A DNA stretch of 64,000 bases from Companilactobacillus farciminis KCTC 3681 = DSM 20184 (GCF_002706745.1 NZ_CP017702.1:310001-374000); one strand, 5' to 3'. Positions 54,417-63,589 are shown, counted from the first letter of the stretch. Notes: a model not told the origin generated them from the letters alone. Numbers and translations: made by a program.

Positions 54417-54457
54417 TTTACATTACCACTTTTTGTGATATGATGAAAGCGTATTCA
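54417..54457 (+). promoter_or_regulatory. GH1 promoter with overlapping cre site
   Basis: TTTACA (54417-54422) and TATGAT (54439-54444) are 16 bases apart. TGAAAGCGTATTCA (54444-54457) is a strong CcpA-binding cre sequence that begins at the last base of the -10, so glucose would repress the gene. Confidence 0.72.
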
Positions 54458-54477
54458 ATCAGAGAGGCGGAATGATT

Positions 54478-55887
54478 ATGACAAATAAATTACCAAAGGA
54501 TTTTTTCTGGGGAAATTCTACGTCTAGTATGCAAACAGAAGGTGCATGGAACTTGGATGGTAAAGGCAAGTCGGTTTATGATGTCAGACCAGCTACTAAT
54601 AGTACTTCTGATTGGAAAGATGGTATTGATGAGTATCATCGTTTTGAGGAAGATTTTGATTTGATGGCTAGTCAAGGCATGAATTTCTATCGTTTTCAAA
54701 TTTCTTGGAGTCGGGTTGATCCTGAAGGAAATGGCAATTTTAATGAAAAAGGTATCGAATTTTATAGCAAGATGATTGATGCACTCTTAAAACGTAATAT
54801 TACACCGATGATTTGTTTGTATCATTTCGACATGCCATTGGCTCTAGCTCAAAAATATAACGGCTTTTTATCGCGTCCAGTAGTTCAAGCATTTGTTAGA
54901 TATGGTATTGAAATGGTGAAAAGGTTTGGAAATCGAGTAAAATATTGGATCACATTCAACGAACAGAATCTTTACCATACGAGTGAAGCTTTTGATATTT
55001 CTGGTTATTTAAAGGGTGATAAAACAATTGATGAACTTTACCAAATTAGTCATCATGTGATGCTAGCTCATGCTGGAGTGGCTAATTTTATTCACGAACA
55101 TACTGATTGCCAAATAGGTGGGATGTTAGCTTATAGTGAGGTTTATCCAGCTACGTCTAATCCTCAAGATGTTTTGTACGCACGAAAAATTGACGAATTT
55201 TTGAATCGCAATTTGCTCGATGCCTTTATTTATGGACGTTACTCGCATGAAGTAATGACATACGTCAAAAATCATAAGATTGAAATGGACTATCAATTAA
55301 ACGATGATGAAGCTTTGATTCAAGTAAGCTCAGATTTCATAGCTTTTAGTTATTATCGTAGTGAAACGATTGATTCAACGAAGGTTCCACGCAATACAGT
55401 GCCTAATTTGTATTTAGATTATGGTAGTAAAGAGAATCCTTATTTAGAAACGTCAGAATACGGTTGGCAAATTGATCCAGCTGGTTTTAGAGATATTTTG
55501 GCAAAGGTTTATAACGAATACAGCGTACCAATGTTTCCAATTGAAAATGGTCTAGGTATGAGTGAAGAGTATAAAGGTCAAGAAATTCAAGATGATGGAC
55601 GGATAAATTATATGCGTGACCACATTCAAGCGATGAAAGATGCCATTTTTGAAGACGGCGTTGAAGTGCTTGGCTATTTAGGTTGGGGCTTGATTGATAT
55701 CCCAAGTTCTAGTGGCAATGTGGACAAACGCTACGGAACGGTTTATGTCAATCGGACGAACCATGATTTGAAGGACATGGAACGGATTCCTAAGAAGAGT
55801 TATTGGTGGTTAAAACAAGTTATTGAATCTAATGGTGAGAATTTGGATGACTTAGATTTAGAGACTGAGAAAACACAATATGCTTAA
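54478..55887 (+). CDS. glycoside hydrolase family 1 (6-phospho-beta-glucosidase-like)
   Basis: This cytoplasmic beta-glycosidase of about 469 aa has the acid/base motif TFNEQN (Glu162) and the nucleophile motif FPIENGLG. The Gln after NE is less common than the usual Pro or Ile. Such enzymes hydrolyse beta-glucosides, typically phosphorylated on uptake. The start at 54478 is preferred by the ribosome-site spacing; ATG at 54472 is two codons earlier. No PTS genes are adjacent, so the sugar must enter through another system. The divergent GntR and the cre site suggest substrate-induced, glucose-repressed expression. Confidence 0.9.
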   Translation: MTNKLPKDFFWGNSTSSMQTEGAWNLDGKGKSVYDVRPATNSTSDWKDGIDEYHRFEEDFDLMASQGMNFYRFQISWSRVDPEGNGNFNEKGIEFYSKMIDALLKRNITPMICLYHFDMPLALAQKYNGFLSRPVVQAFVRYGIEMVKRFGNRVKYWITFNEQNLYHTSEAFDISGYLKGDKTIDELYQISHHVMLAHAGVANFIHEHTDCQIGGMLAYSEVYPATSNPQDVLYARKIDEFLNRNLLDAFIYGRYSHEVMTYVKNHKIEMDYQLNDDEALIQVSSDFIAFSYYRSETIDSTKVPRNTVPNLYLDYGSKENPYLETSEYGWQIDPAGFRDILAKVYNEYSVPMFPIENGLGMSEEYKGQEIQDDGRINYMRDHIQAMKDAIFEDGVEVLGYLGWGLIDIPSSSGNVDKRYGTVYVNRTNHDLKDMERIPKKSYWWLKQVIESNGENLDDLDLETEKTQYA

Positions 55888-55904
55888 AGAGTTTTTTCAG
55901 TTCT

Positions 55905-55941
55905 TTCCAGCCAAATTTTCTTTGCTATGGAGGACGGAATT
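55905..55941 (+). repeat. structured repeat remnant H
   Basis: TTCCAGCCAAATTTTCTTTG and CTATGGAGGACGGAAT match the 3' end of copy F. The rest of the element is absent. Confidence 0.65.
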
Positions 55942-56039
55942 TACACCAAATAATAAAATAAATTGAGAGTGTCACTCATTTCCCAGAACGAGTATCATAA
56001 TAATATAAGAACGAAAAATTTATATTGGGGGATTCTAAA

Positions 56040-57476
56040 ATGACAGAGCTAGATCGGATTGAATCATCAGCATGTACATCCATGATGGTGGGTAAGAAGG
56101 CTTCGATGGATGGAGCCACTTATATTTCCAGAAACGAAGACCGTCTTAATGCTATTTATAGAAAACGAATCATCGTTCAACCAGCGGTTTCAGATCGTCA
56201 CGAAACTTATGTTTCACCATATAACAAAATGACAATGCCATATCCAGAAAGTGGCTATCGTTATACTTCAACATTGGATGCTGACCAAAGTACTGGTCCT
56301 AATGAAGAAGATGGCTTTAACGAAAAAAATGTTGGTCTTAGTGCAACTGAAAGTGTTTATGCTAACGAAAAAGTTTTGGCTTTTGACCCATACGTTAAAA
56401 ATGGTTTGGCTGAAGATTCATTAGCAACTTTGGTTTTGCCATATATTGACTCTGCTCATGATGGAGTTAAATATTTAGGTAAATTAGTGGCTGAATACGG
56501 TTCAGCTGAAGGTAACGGACTGCAATTTATTGATAAAGATGAAGTTTGGTACATGGAAGTTGTTACAGGACACCAATGGGTAGCGGTAAGAATTCCTGAT
56601 GACTGCTATGCCGTAGCTGCTAACCAAGTTGCTATTCAAGACATCGACTTCAATGATCCTGACAACTACATGTGGGCTGACGGTATCCAAGAATTTGTCG
56701 AAGAACACGGACTAAACCCAGACTTTGACCGTTGGGATTTCAGACATATCTTTGGTACAGATACTGAACAAGATCATCACTACAACACACCACGTGTTTG
56801 GTTTGCTCAACGTTATTTGAATCCATCAGATGATACTCAAGACCCAGAATCACCAGAACTTCCTTTCATTAGAAAAGCTGAAAAGAAGATTGCGGTTGAA
56901 GATATTCAATATATCTTGAAGTCGCATTACAACGAAACAAAATACGATCCATTAGGAAATGGTACTGAACACGAGAGAAGAACTTATCGTGCAATTTCTT
57001 TGTCACGTACAGCCAATTCCCACATTCTTCAAATGAGAGATTCAGATAAGAATGGTGCGGCCGGTGTTGAATGGACTGGCTTTGGTGTACCTAGTTTCTG
57101 TCCACAAGTTCCATTCTTTACTAACGCCAATGATATTGACGAATCATACAGCTACACACCAGAAAAACTCGATGTGAAGAGTGCTTACTGGATGTATGAA
57201 ACATTAGCTATGGTTGTCGAAAGTCACTACAGCGAATTTACTGAACCTAATCTTGATTATCAAAAGAAATTATCAGAATGGGCTAGAAGAAAAATCGCCC
57301 AAGTCGATAAGAAGGCTGTTACTATGTCAGGTGAAGCTTTGACGGACTACTTGACGGAACAAAATCATGAGATCGTCAAACACTACAATGAAGAGACAAA
57401 AGCTCATATCGCCGATTTGATTACTAAAGGTACAGAATTAAGTAAATTAACATTTAAGATGGATCCAAATCTTTAA
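56040..57476 (+). CDS. pepD: C69-family dipeptidase (PepD paralog 2)
   Basis: This dipeptidase (478 aa) begins MTELDRIESSACTSMMVGKKASMDGATYISRNEDR, with Cys12 as the probable nucleophile. The start ATG 56040 has GGGGGA about eight bases upstream; a longer frame starts at 56025 with a TTG. Its C-terminal 23 residues are identical or near-identical to those of paralog 3 (59182-60600), which makes the pair a recent duplication. It lies just upstream of the serine dehydratase genes but has its own terminator. Confidence 0.93.
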   Translation: MTELDRIESSACTSMMVGKKASMDGATYISRNEDRLNAIYRKRIIVQPAVSDRHETYVSPYNKMTMPYPESGYRYTSTLDADQSTGPNEEDGFNEKNVGLSATESVYANEKVLAFDPYVKNGLAEDSLATLVLPYIDSAHDGVKYLGKLVAEYGSAEGNGLQFIDKDEVWYMEVVTGHQWVAVRIPDDCYAVAANQVAIQDIDFNDPDNYMWADGIQEFVEEHGLNPDFDRWDFRHIFGTDTEQDHHYNTPRVWFAQRYLNPSDDTQDPESPELPFIRKAEKKIAVEDIQYILKSHYNETKYDPLGNGTEHERRTYRAISLSRTANSHILQMRDSDKNGAAGVEWTGFGVPSFCPQVPFFTNANDIDESYSYTPEKLDVKSAYWMYETLAMVVESHYSEFTEPNLDYQKKLSEWARRKIAQVDKKAVTMSGEALTDYLTEQNHEIVKHYNEETKAHIADLITKGTELSKLTFKMDPNL

Positions 57477-57478
57477 AA

Positions 57479-57535
57479 AATACAAAAATAACGGTAAATA
57501 CCTCCAAAAAATAGAGCGTATTTATCGTTATTTTG
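57479..57535 (+). terminator. terminator after PepD paralog 2
   Basis: AAAATAACGGTAAATAC and GTATTTATCGTTATTTT form a long stem over an A-rich loop. Confidence 0.85.
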
Positions 57536-57614
57536 TTTAATAGATAAAAATATTAATGAATTTACCACCTAATAATTGTAAACTTTAGTTAACGAAAAAT
57601 AGGGGTAAATTATC

Positions 57615-58286
57615 ATGAAAGACGTACGTTTTAAAAGTGTTTTCGATATTATCGGACCAGTAATGGTTGGACCAAGTAGTTCTCATACTGCTGGTGCTGC
57701 CCGAATAGGAAAAGTGGTCCATGATATTTTCGGCGAAAAGCCAGATAAAATTACGATCGACCTATATGAATCCTTTGCAAAAACTTATCGTGGTCATGGG
57801 ACTGATGTCGCTATTGTCGGTGGTTTGTTAGGTATGGAACCGGATGATAGACGTTTATCCGATTCTTTGAAAATTGCTTATGAGTCAGGTATTAAAGTAG
57901 CCTTCGTGCCTAAGAGTGACAAAGTAGCTCACCCGAATACGGCTAAAATTACTCTCGTCAAGGGAGACCATGAATTATCAGTCACTGGAGTATCTATCGG
58001 TGGTGGAAATATTCAAATTTCAGAAATCAACGGTTTCAAGATGTCTTTGAGTTTGGGTACACCAACTTATATCACAGTTCATCAAGATGTAGCTGGTATG
58101 ATTGCTAAAGTTACTAATGTCTTTTCTAATTTTGATATCAATATTGGAACGATGACTGTCACTCGAGCTTCTAAGGGCGAAAAAGCCATTATGATCATTG
58201 AAGTAGATGAACGTCGCGACCGAGAAGAGATTTTGGATAAATTAAAGTCACTGCCACATGTCGATAATGCAACGTATTTTGAATAG
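57615..58286 (+). CDS. sdaAB: L-serine dehydratase, beta subunit
   Basis: This is the small subunit (223 aa) of the iron-sulfur L-serine dehydratase, which converts serine to pyruvate and ammonia. It carries GPSSSHTAGAARIGK and a C-terminal ACT domain (HQDVAGMIAKVTNVFSNFDINIGTMTVTR) that may sense serine. AGGGGTAA precedes the ATG. It is 11 bases upstream of sdaAA, with which it forms the active enzyme. Confidence 0.95.
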   Translation: MKDVRFKSVFDIIGPVMVGPSSSHTAGAARIGKVVHDIFGEKPDKITIDLYESFAKTYRGHGTDVAIVGGLLGMEPDDRRLSDSLKIAYESGIKVAFVPKSDKVAHPNTAKITLVKGDHELSVTGVSIGGGNIQISEINGFKMSLSLGTPTYITVHQDVAGMIAKVTNVFSNFDINIGTMTVTRASKGEKAIMIIEVDERRDREEILDKLKSLPHVDNATYFE

Positions 58287-58297
58287 GGGATAAAAAG

Positions 58298-59164
58298 ATG
58301 TTTTATACAATTAAAGAATTAGTTGAAAAGAGTGCCAAATACGATTCCGTTGCTGACTTGATGGTTCAAACCGAGATGGAGAATACTAACCGCAGTAAAG
58401 AATTCATCCGTTCACAAATGGAACGTAACTTGGAAGTCATGGAACAATCGATTCAAGAAGGTGTCGCTGGAGTTAAATCCGTTACTGGTTTGACTGGTGG
58501 GGATGCCAAATTGATGAACGAGTACATTCAAAAGGGCGACTTTTTAAGTGGTGAACCGATTTTAGAAGCAGTTAGAAATGCGGTTGCTGTCAATGAAGTC
58601 AATGCCAAAATGGGGCTAATCTGTGCCACGCCAACAGCCGGAAGTGCCGGAGTCTTAGCTGGTGTTTTGGTTGCAGTTAGAGACAGATTGAAAATGACTA
58701 GAGACCAACAAGTCGACTTCTTATTTACTGCTGGAGCTTTTGGATTGGTGATTGCTAATAATTCATCGATAGCCGGAGCTGAAGGTGGTTGCCAGGCAGA
58801 AGTTGGATCAGCTGCAGCGATGGCCTCAGCAGCTTTGGTTTGTGCTAAAGGTGGCAGTGCTCAACAAGCAGCTGAAGCAATTTCGATTACTTTGCAGAAC
58901 ATGATGGGATTAGTCTGTGACCCCGTGGCTGGACTAGTTGAAGTTCCTTGCGTTAAAAGAAATGCTCTAGGCTCTTCACAAGCAATGATTTCTGCAGATA
59001 TGGCTCTAGCTGGCATCAAGAGTGTTATTCCAGTTGACGAAGTCGTTGAAGCGATGCACAAAGTTGGTCAACAAATGCCATCTATTTTCAAAGAGACAGC
59101 TGAAGGTGGCTTAGCTACTACACCAACTGCTTTAAAATTGAAAAAAGAGATTTTTGGTGATTAA
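58298..59164 (+). CDS. sdaAA: L-serine dehydratase, alpha subunit
   Basis: This is the catalytic subunit (288 aa), with [4Fe-4S] cluster cysteines in LICATPTAGSAG, EGGCQAEVGSAAAMASAALVC and VCDPVAGLVEVPCVKRNALGS. The cluster makes the enzyme oxygen-sensitive. GGGGATA lies about eight bases before the ATG. It is followed after 17 bases by the third dipeptidase gene, with no terminator between, so all three are cotranscribed. Confidence 0.95.
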   Translation: MFYTIKELVEKSAKYDSVADLMVQTEMENTNRSKEFIRSQMERNLEVMEQSIQEGVAGVKSVTGLTGGDAKLMNEYIQKGDFLSGEPILEAVRNAVAVNEVNAKMGLICATPTAGSAGVLAGVLVAVRDRLKMTRDQQVDFLFTAGAFGLVIANNSSIAGAEGGCQAEVGSAAAMASAALVCAKGGSAQQAAEAISITLQNMMGLVCDPVAGLVEVPCVKRNALGSSQAMISADMALAGIKSVIPVDEVVEAMHKVGQQMPSIFKETAEGGLATTPTALKLKKEIFGD

Positions 59165-59181
59165 TCGAAAGGTGGATAAAA

Positions 59182-60600
59182 ATGAAACAACATAAACATG
59201 CAGCCTGTACGTCAATTATGGTCGGTAAAAAGGCAGCTCAAGACGGTTCTAATTTTATAGCGAGAAATGAAGATAATTTTGTTGCCAATTGGCCTAAGAG
59301 ATTTTTCGTTCAACCAGCAGTAAAGAATCGTCATGAGACTTATGTTTCTCCATACAATAAATTGACCGTTGAATTACCTGAAAAAGCTTATCGTTATACG
59401 AGTTCACCTGATGCTAATCAAGATGAAGGTTGGTATGAAGAAGATGGTATCAACGAAAAGAATGTGGGGATGAGTGCAACTGAGAGTGTATTCGCTAATG
59501 AATTGGTTTTAGCTTATGATCCTTTGATTCCTGAAGGGGTGGCTGAAGATTCAATGACGACATTAGTTTTGCCATACATTGATTCCGCTCGTCAAGGAGT
59601 TGAATATTTAGGTAAATTAATTGAAAAATACGGCTCAGCTGAAGGCAACGGCGTGCAATTCTTTGATCAAGATGAAATTTGGTACGTTGAATTAGCAACT
59701 GGTCATCATTGGGTAGCAATTAGGATTCCTGACGACAGTTATGCTGTAGCTGCTAACCAAATTGGAATTGAAGAAATTGACTTTAATGATCCTGATAATT
59801 TCATGTGGTCCAAGGGAATTCAAGAATTCGTTGCCGATAATAATTTGAATCCAGATTTTGAAGGCTTTAACTTCAGACATATTTTTGGAACTGATACTAA
59901 ACAAGACCGTCATTACAACACGCCAAGAGTTTGGTACGGTCAAAAAATGCTCAATCCATCGATTGAACAAGATCCAGAGTCTTCAGATTTACCATTTTTG
60001 AGAAAACCAGAAAAAAAGATTTCAGTAGAAGATATTCAAGCAGTTTTAGCATCGCATTATAATGAAACTGAGTTCGACCCAATGGGTGAAGGCAAAAATA
60101 GTAAGAAGTACCGTGCAATTTCATTGTCCAGAACAGCTAATTCCCACATTTTACAACTGCCAAAATCTTCAAAAACTAATGTTGGTGGTATCGAATGGAA
60201 AGCTCTAGGAATTCCAAGTTTCAGTCCTTACGTGCCATTCTTTACTAATGCTAGTGATATTGACGAAACATATAGCTACGTGCCCGAGAAATTAGATATG
60301 AAGAGCGCATATTGGATGTATGAAACATTAGCCATGATAGTTGAAAGCCATTACACAGAGTTCGTAGAGCCTAATTTGGACTATCAAAAGAAATTAGCAC
60401 AGTGGGCTAGAAGAAAGGTCTTTGATGTTGAAGTTGCGGCCGCTTCTAAATCAGGTGAAGAGTTGACTAGGTTCTTAACTGAACAAAATCATTTGATAGC
60501 TGAGCACTTTAATGAAGCTACTAAGGAACATATCGCTGATTTAATTACTAAAGGAACTGAATTAAGTAAGTTGACCTTTAAGATGGATCCAAATCTTTAA
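59182..60600 (+). CDS. pepD: C69-family dipeptidase (PepD paralog 3)
   Basis: This dipeptidase (472 aa) begins MKQHKHAACTSIMVGKKAAQDGSNFIARNEDN, with Cys9 as the probable nucleophile. It is highly similar to paralog 2, including the identical C-terminus LITKGTELSKLTFKMDPNL. GAAAGGTGG lies about eight bases before the ATG. Cotranscription with sdaAB-sdaAA suggests that it releases serine for dehydration. A paired repeat block (copies C and D) lies immediately downstream. Confidence 0.93.
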   Translation: MKQHKHAACTSIMVGKKAAQDGSNFIARNEDNFVANWPKRFFVQPAVKNRHETYVSPYNKLTVELPEKAYRYTSSPDANQDEGWYEEDGINEKNVGMSATESVFANELVLAYDPLIPEGVAEDSMTTLVLPYIDSARQGVEYLGKLIEKYGSAEGNGVQFFDQDEIWYVELATGHHWVAIRIPDDSYAVAANQIGIEEIDFNDPDNFMWSKGIQEFVADNNLNPDFEGFNFRHIFGTDTKQDRHYNTPRVWYGQKMLNPSIEQDPESSDLPFLRKPEKKISVEDIQAVLASHYNETEFDPMGEGKNSKKYRAISLSRTANSHILQLPKSSKTNVGGIEWKALGIPSFSPYVPFFTNASDIDETYSYVPEKLDMKSAYWMYETLAMIVESHYTEFVEPNLDYQKKLAQWARRKVFDVEVAAASKSGEELTRFLTEQNHLIAEHFNEATKEHIADLITKGTELSKLTFKMDPNL

Positions 60601-60611
60601 TGTGTTAAACT

Positions 60612-60782
60612 GCCGTCGTCCGTTCGGCCCTGGAAAACGCTGGAGAATGTGCCCACAACTTGGAGCCTTTGCTAAGACCAAAACCGGGCAAAGTCTTCAA
60701 GATTGGGCTTTCACTAAGCAATAAATTGCTAAGTGAAACTTCACGGCTGAGCATTTTCCAGGACCTCACTCCCGACTAGATA
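60612..60782 (-). repeat. structured intergenic repeat, copy C
   Basis: GCCGTCGTCC to CTCCCGACTAGAT, in the same orientation as copy A and nearly identical to it over AACTTGGAGCCTTTGCTAAG and AAACCGGGCAAAGTCTTC. It lies 11 bases after PepD paralog 3. Confidence 0.8.
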
Positions 60783-60822
60783 GCGGTTTCTATCTTTATA
60801 TAAATTACTTCAAGAAATTAAT

Positions 60823-60881
60823 AGAAGATATTATTGGAATTGCAGCATATTGCTGTGGTTCTAGTAGTATCTTCTTTTTTT
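60823..60881 (+). terminator. hairpin in the spacer of the second paired repeat block
   Basis: GAAGATATTATTGGAAT and AGTAGTATCTTC form a stem over GCAGCATATTGCTG, followed by seven T. Matches the hairpin at 24148-24205 apart from scattered substitutions; probably terminates the sda operon. Confidence 0.65.
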
Positions 60882-60946
60882 ATGTATGTAGAAATAGGAC
60901 TGTTAATTAAGAAGTATGTGTTTAGCTCTATTTAAATAGAAATTGA

Positions 60947-61120
60947 AATCTAGTCGGGAACAAAAGCCCTGTGATGGCTCAGCCGCCAAATTTTCACTTA
61001 GCGATTTATCGCTTAGTGAAAGGCCTAGTTTTGAGATTTTGCGTCTTTGGGGCCATGCAAAAGCTCAAAATAGTGCCGGCAGCGTTCCAGCCAATCACAG
61101 GGCTTTTGTGGACGACGGCA
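60947..61120 (+). repeat. structured intergenic repeat, copy D
   Basis: AATCTAGTCGGGAACA to GGACGACGGCA, in the same orientation as copy B, with the outer arms AAAGCCCTGTGAT and ATCACAGGGCTTT. It completes the second paired block. Confidence 0.8.
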
Positions 61121-61298
61121 TCCTAAAACCAACTAAAAATTTTGTTTAACTTTTTAATATAACATAAATAAAACGCTTTCTCACTAAAAACTTGCTATAT
61201 CATGAGCTTTTTTTCCCCAAAGTGACAAAATTCAGTCTATAATAGAAATTGGGACTTCCCTGATTGGGAATCAAAAATCAATGAAAGGTAGCGAAGGC

Positions 61299-61832
61299 AT
61301 GCAGGTATATAAAAATTCACAAGAATTGATAGACCAGATTAGAGAGAGTTATCACAAGTTCATTGATGAATACGAGGGTATAAGTGACGATGTAGCTGAT
61401 GAAAGAATCGAGCAAGTGGACAAGACTCCACGTGAAATGCTCTCTTATCAACTTGGCTGGATCAACATGATTTTGTCATGGGAGAAGGCTGAAGCCAGTG
61501 GTGAAAATATTACAACACCAACTCCTGGATACAAATGGGATCAAATGCGTCAGTTGTATCATGATTTTAATATCAAATACGGTTCAAACGGTTTGGAAAA
61601 TGAGGAAGAGGAATTGAGTAGCGTGGTCGATGAATTAGTTTCATGGATCGAAAACATGTCTCATGACGAACTTTTCAAACCAGGAGAGCGCAAATGGGCT
61701 ACAACCAAAGCAATGTGGCCAGTTGCAAAATGGATTAGAATCAACGCCGTTTCACCATTCAACAATTACAGCAGACAAGTGAGAAAATGGAAGAACTTTA
61801 ATTTAAGAAGAAAGAATCCTGTTAACTCATAA
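61299..61832 (+). CDS. ClbS/DfsB-family four-helix-bundle protein
   Basis: This soluble helical protein of about 177 aa resembles the ClbS/DfsB family (DUF1706), whose founding member protects cells from colibactin. Visible features are NSQELIDQIRESYHKFIDEY at the N-terminus, TPREMLSYQLGWINMILSWE and a C-terminal basic tail. The start at 61299 (MQVYKNS) is preferred by spacing to AAAGG; an in-frame ATG six codons earlier is possible. The biochemical role in lactobacilli is unknown. Confidence 0.75.
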   Translation: MQVYKNSQELIDQIRESYHKFIDEYEGISDDVADERIEQVDKTPREMLSYQLGWINMILSWEKAEASGENITTPTPGYKWDQMRQLYHDFNIKYGSNGLENEEEELSSVVDELVSWIENMSHDELFKPGERKWATTKAMWPVAKWIRINAVSPFNNYSRQVRKWKNFNLRRKNPVNS

Positions 61833-61880
61833 AAAAATAACCTTTCGATTGTCGTAAAAAACAATCAAAAGGTTATTTTT
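61830..61880. terminator. bidirectional terminator
   Basis: AAATAACCTTTCGATTGTC and ACAATCAAAAGGTTATTTT lie between the convergent ClbS-like and permease genes. Confidence 0.88.
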
Positions 61881-62997
61881 ATTTAGCTGGTAAACCAAAG
61901 TCGATTAAGAAGAAACCGATCGTACCGATAATTAGCAACATTGCGAAGTTGATAATTGTAAAGTACATGAGGTATTTACCAGGATTCTTCTTAAAGAAAA
62001 ATCTATATTGTTTGAAAGCTAATAAGTTAGCAAGTGAACCAACGACGGTTCCCAAACCACCAATATTCGTACCTAAGAAAATAGCATGAACATATTTGGA
62101 GAATTTAGAAACTAAAATTGTGGTTGGAACATTACTAATAAATTGACTTGTTATGATCGATGTTAAGTATGTACTAGTTCTTGTTTGTAAAAATTGGTGT
62201 AGATTATTAACAATTGCTGGTTCACGGTTGATATTACCAACGGCAATGAAGAAACACATGAATATCAATACAATTGAATAATCAACGGATGCTAGAATAC
62301 GCGGATTGATGAATATTACTAAAAGTAAAGCCGCAATCAATGATCCCCACATTGGGATAACAGAAAAGATTCCCAAGAAGATTACTACTGTTACAGCGAC
62401 AGTCAAAGATAAACTTGGAATGTTTAGTTCGACGGCTGGCAATTCAGTTAGTTCAATCGGATCTTGTGGAAAAAGGCGAGTGACTAGAAAAATTGCAATG
62501 AAAGTAATGATCGTTATTGGAGTCGACATAATGAAGAATTGTTTAATGCCTAAATCAAAATGTGTCAACAGAAATAAGTTGTGAGTATTACCAAATGGTG
62601 TAAACATACTTCCAAGATTAGCAGCCATTGCTATAATAATGACTGGAAAAATTGGGTTAACTTTTATATGCTTAGATAACTGGTAAAATAAAGGAACCAA
62701 AGTTAGAATTGTAACATCGTTTGTTAAGAACATAGCTCCAAAAAAAGATAGAGAAGCTAACATAAATATCATCTGTCGCGTCGTTTTGGCTTTGTGTGTC
62801 ATATACGCCGCGTAATATTTTAGAAAGTCCAAATAATCATAGATTTGGATTATAATCATCATAGATAGTAGTGATGCAAGTGTCTTCCAATTGATGTCCA
62901 TCATCTGTGGTGGACTGATGAAGATAGATGTTAAAATCGCTGCTGCCCCAGCTATCCACAACACTCTATCTGAAAATACACGTTTTAATACGGCCAT
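61879..62997 (-). CDS. ion-transporter superfamily permease (ArsB/NhaD/CitMHS type)
   Basis: This membrane protein of 372 aa has about ten spans. Conserved family segments include LTNDVTILTLVPLFYQL, IIIAMAANLGSMFTPFGNTHNLFL and FISNVPTTILVSKFS with ATNIGG-type LGTNIGGLGTVVGSLAN. These pairs of re-entrant loops are characteristic of the IT superfamily (citrate, arsenite or Na+/H+ transport). The substrate is uncertain. It is a single gene. Confidence 0.85.
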   Translation of the reverse strand: MAVLKRVFSDRVLWIAGAAAILTSIFISPPQMMDINWKTLASLLSMMIIIQIYDYLDFLKYYAAYMTHKAKTTRQMIFMLASLSFFGAMFLTNDVTILTLVPLFYQLSKHIKVNPIFPVIIIAMAANLGSMFTPFGNTHNLFLLTHFDLGIKQFFIMSTPITIITFIAIFLVTRLFPQDPIELTELPAVELNIPSLSLTVAVTVVIFLGIFSVIPMWGSLIAALLLVIFINPRILASVDYSIVLIFMCFFIAVGNINREPAIVNNLHQFLQTRTSTYLTSIITSQFISNVPTTILVSKFSKYVHAIFLGTNIGGLGTVVGSLANLLAFKQYRFFFKKNPGKYLMYFTIINFAMLLIIGTIGFFLIDFGLPAK

Positions 62998-63185
62998 TTA
63001 CGTTTCCCCTACAAAAAAGAAGTACCTTATCTAGTATAAAGATAAAAGTACCGTTAAAAAAGATAATTATATAAAAAATACCAAATTAGTTTCAGATTGT
63101 TAGATTTTTGAAAATATTTTTATATAAAAAGCATTATGTATTATAACCTAACTATATTAAATATTAACATGAGGGAGAGGAATAA

Positions 63186-63338
63186 ATGCAAATAATTTTA
63201 TCGATTTTAATGTTTATCATTGGAATTGCCATAATGACAATATCTTTCAAAGCAAAAAAGGAATCGGTATATTACCTGACTTTGTCGATTGGAGTTGCAA
63301 TTTTCTTTGCTGCAATTTTCGTTATCTTTCCAAAATAA
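63186..63338 (+). CDS. small membrane protein, 50 aa
   Basis: This short ORF begins MQIILSILMFIIGIAIM and has a second hydrophobic helix (SVYYLTLSIGVAIFFAAIFVIF). GAGGGAGAGG lies about five bases before the ATG, a strong ribosome site. The codon usage looks like that of its neighbours. It is too small for family assignment; a two-helix hairpin with a short KAKKE loop is predicted. A second tiny membrane protein follows 60 bases downstream. Confidence 0.65.
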   Translation: MQIILSILMFIIGIAIMTISFKAKKESVYYLTLSIGVAIFFAAIFVIFPK

Positions 63339-63398
63339 TTAATGCCAAATAAAATGGAAATTGTTATAATCGACCTATCAAATAGGGGAGGGATTTCC

Positions 63399-63581
63399 AT
63401 GATTTTGAAACGCACATCTCTTTTGGTCCTCGTTTCAATGCTTGTTAGCGTGATTGAGATGACCGTTGATCCTGGATTCTTCTTTGGAAGGATTTCCTTA
63501 GCATTCTCAGGATTATTGATGCTTTTTTTAGCATTGCTATTTGTAAAGGACTTATGGCGATTTAGTTCTAAGACCAAATAA
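63399..63581 (+). CDS. small membrane protein, 60 aa
   Basis: This small protein begins MILKRTSLLVLVSMLVSVIEM, has a short loop (DPGFFFGR) and a second hydrophobic helix (ISLAFSGLLMLFLALLFVKDLW). The ATG at 63399 has GGGGAGGG six bases upstream; a longer frame from 63342 has none. A TATAAT hexamer at 63365-63370 suggests its own promoter. Function unknown. Confidence 0.65.
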   Translation: MILKRTSLLVLVSMLVSVIEMTVDPGFFFGRISLAFSGLLMLFLALLFVKDLWRFSSKTK

Positions 63582-63589
63582 TAAAACCG

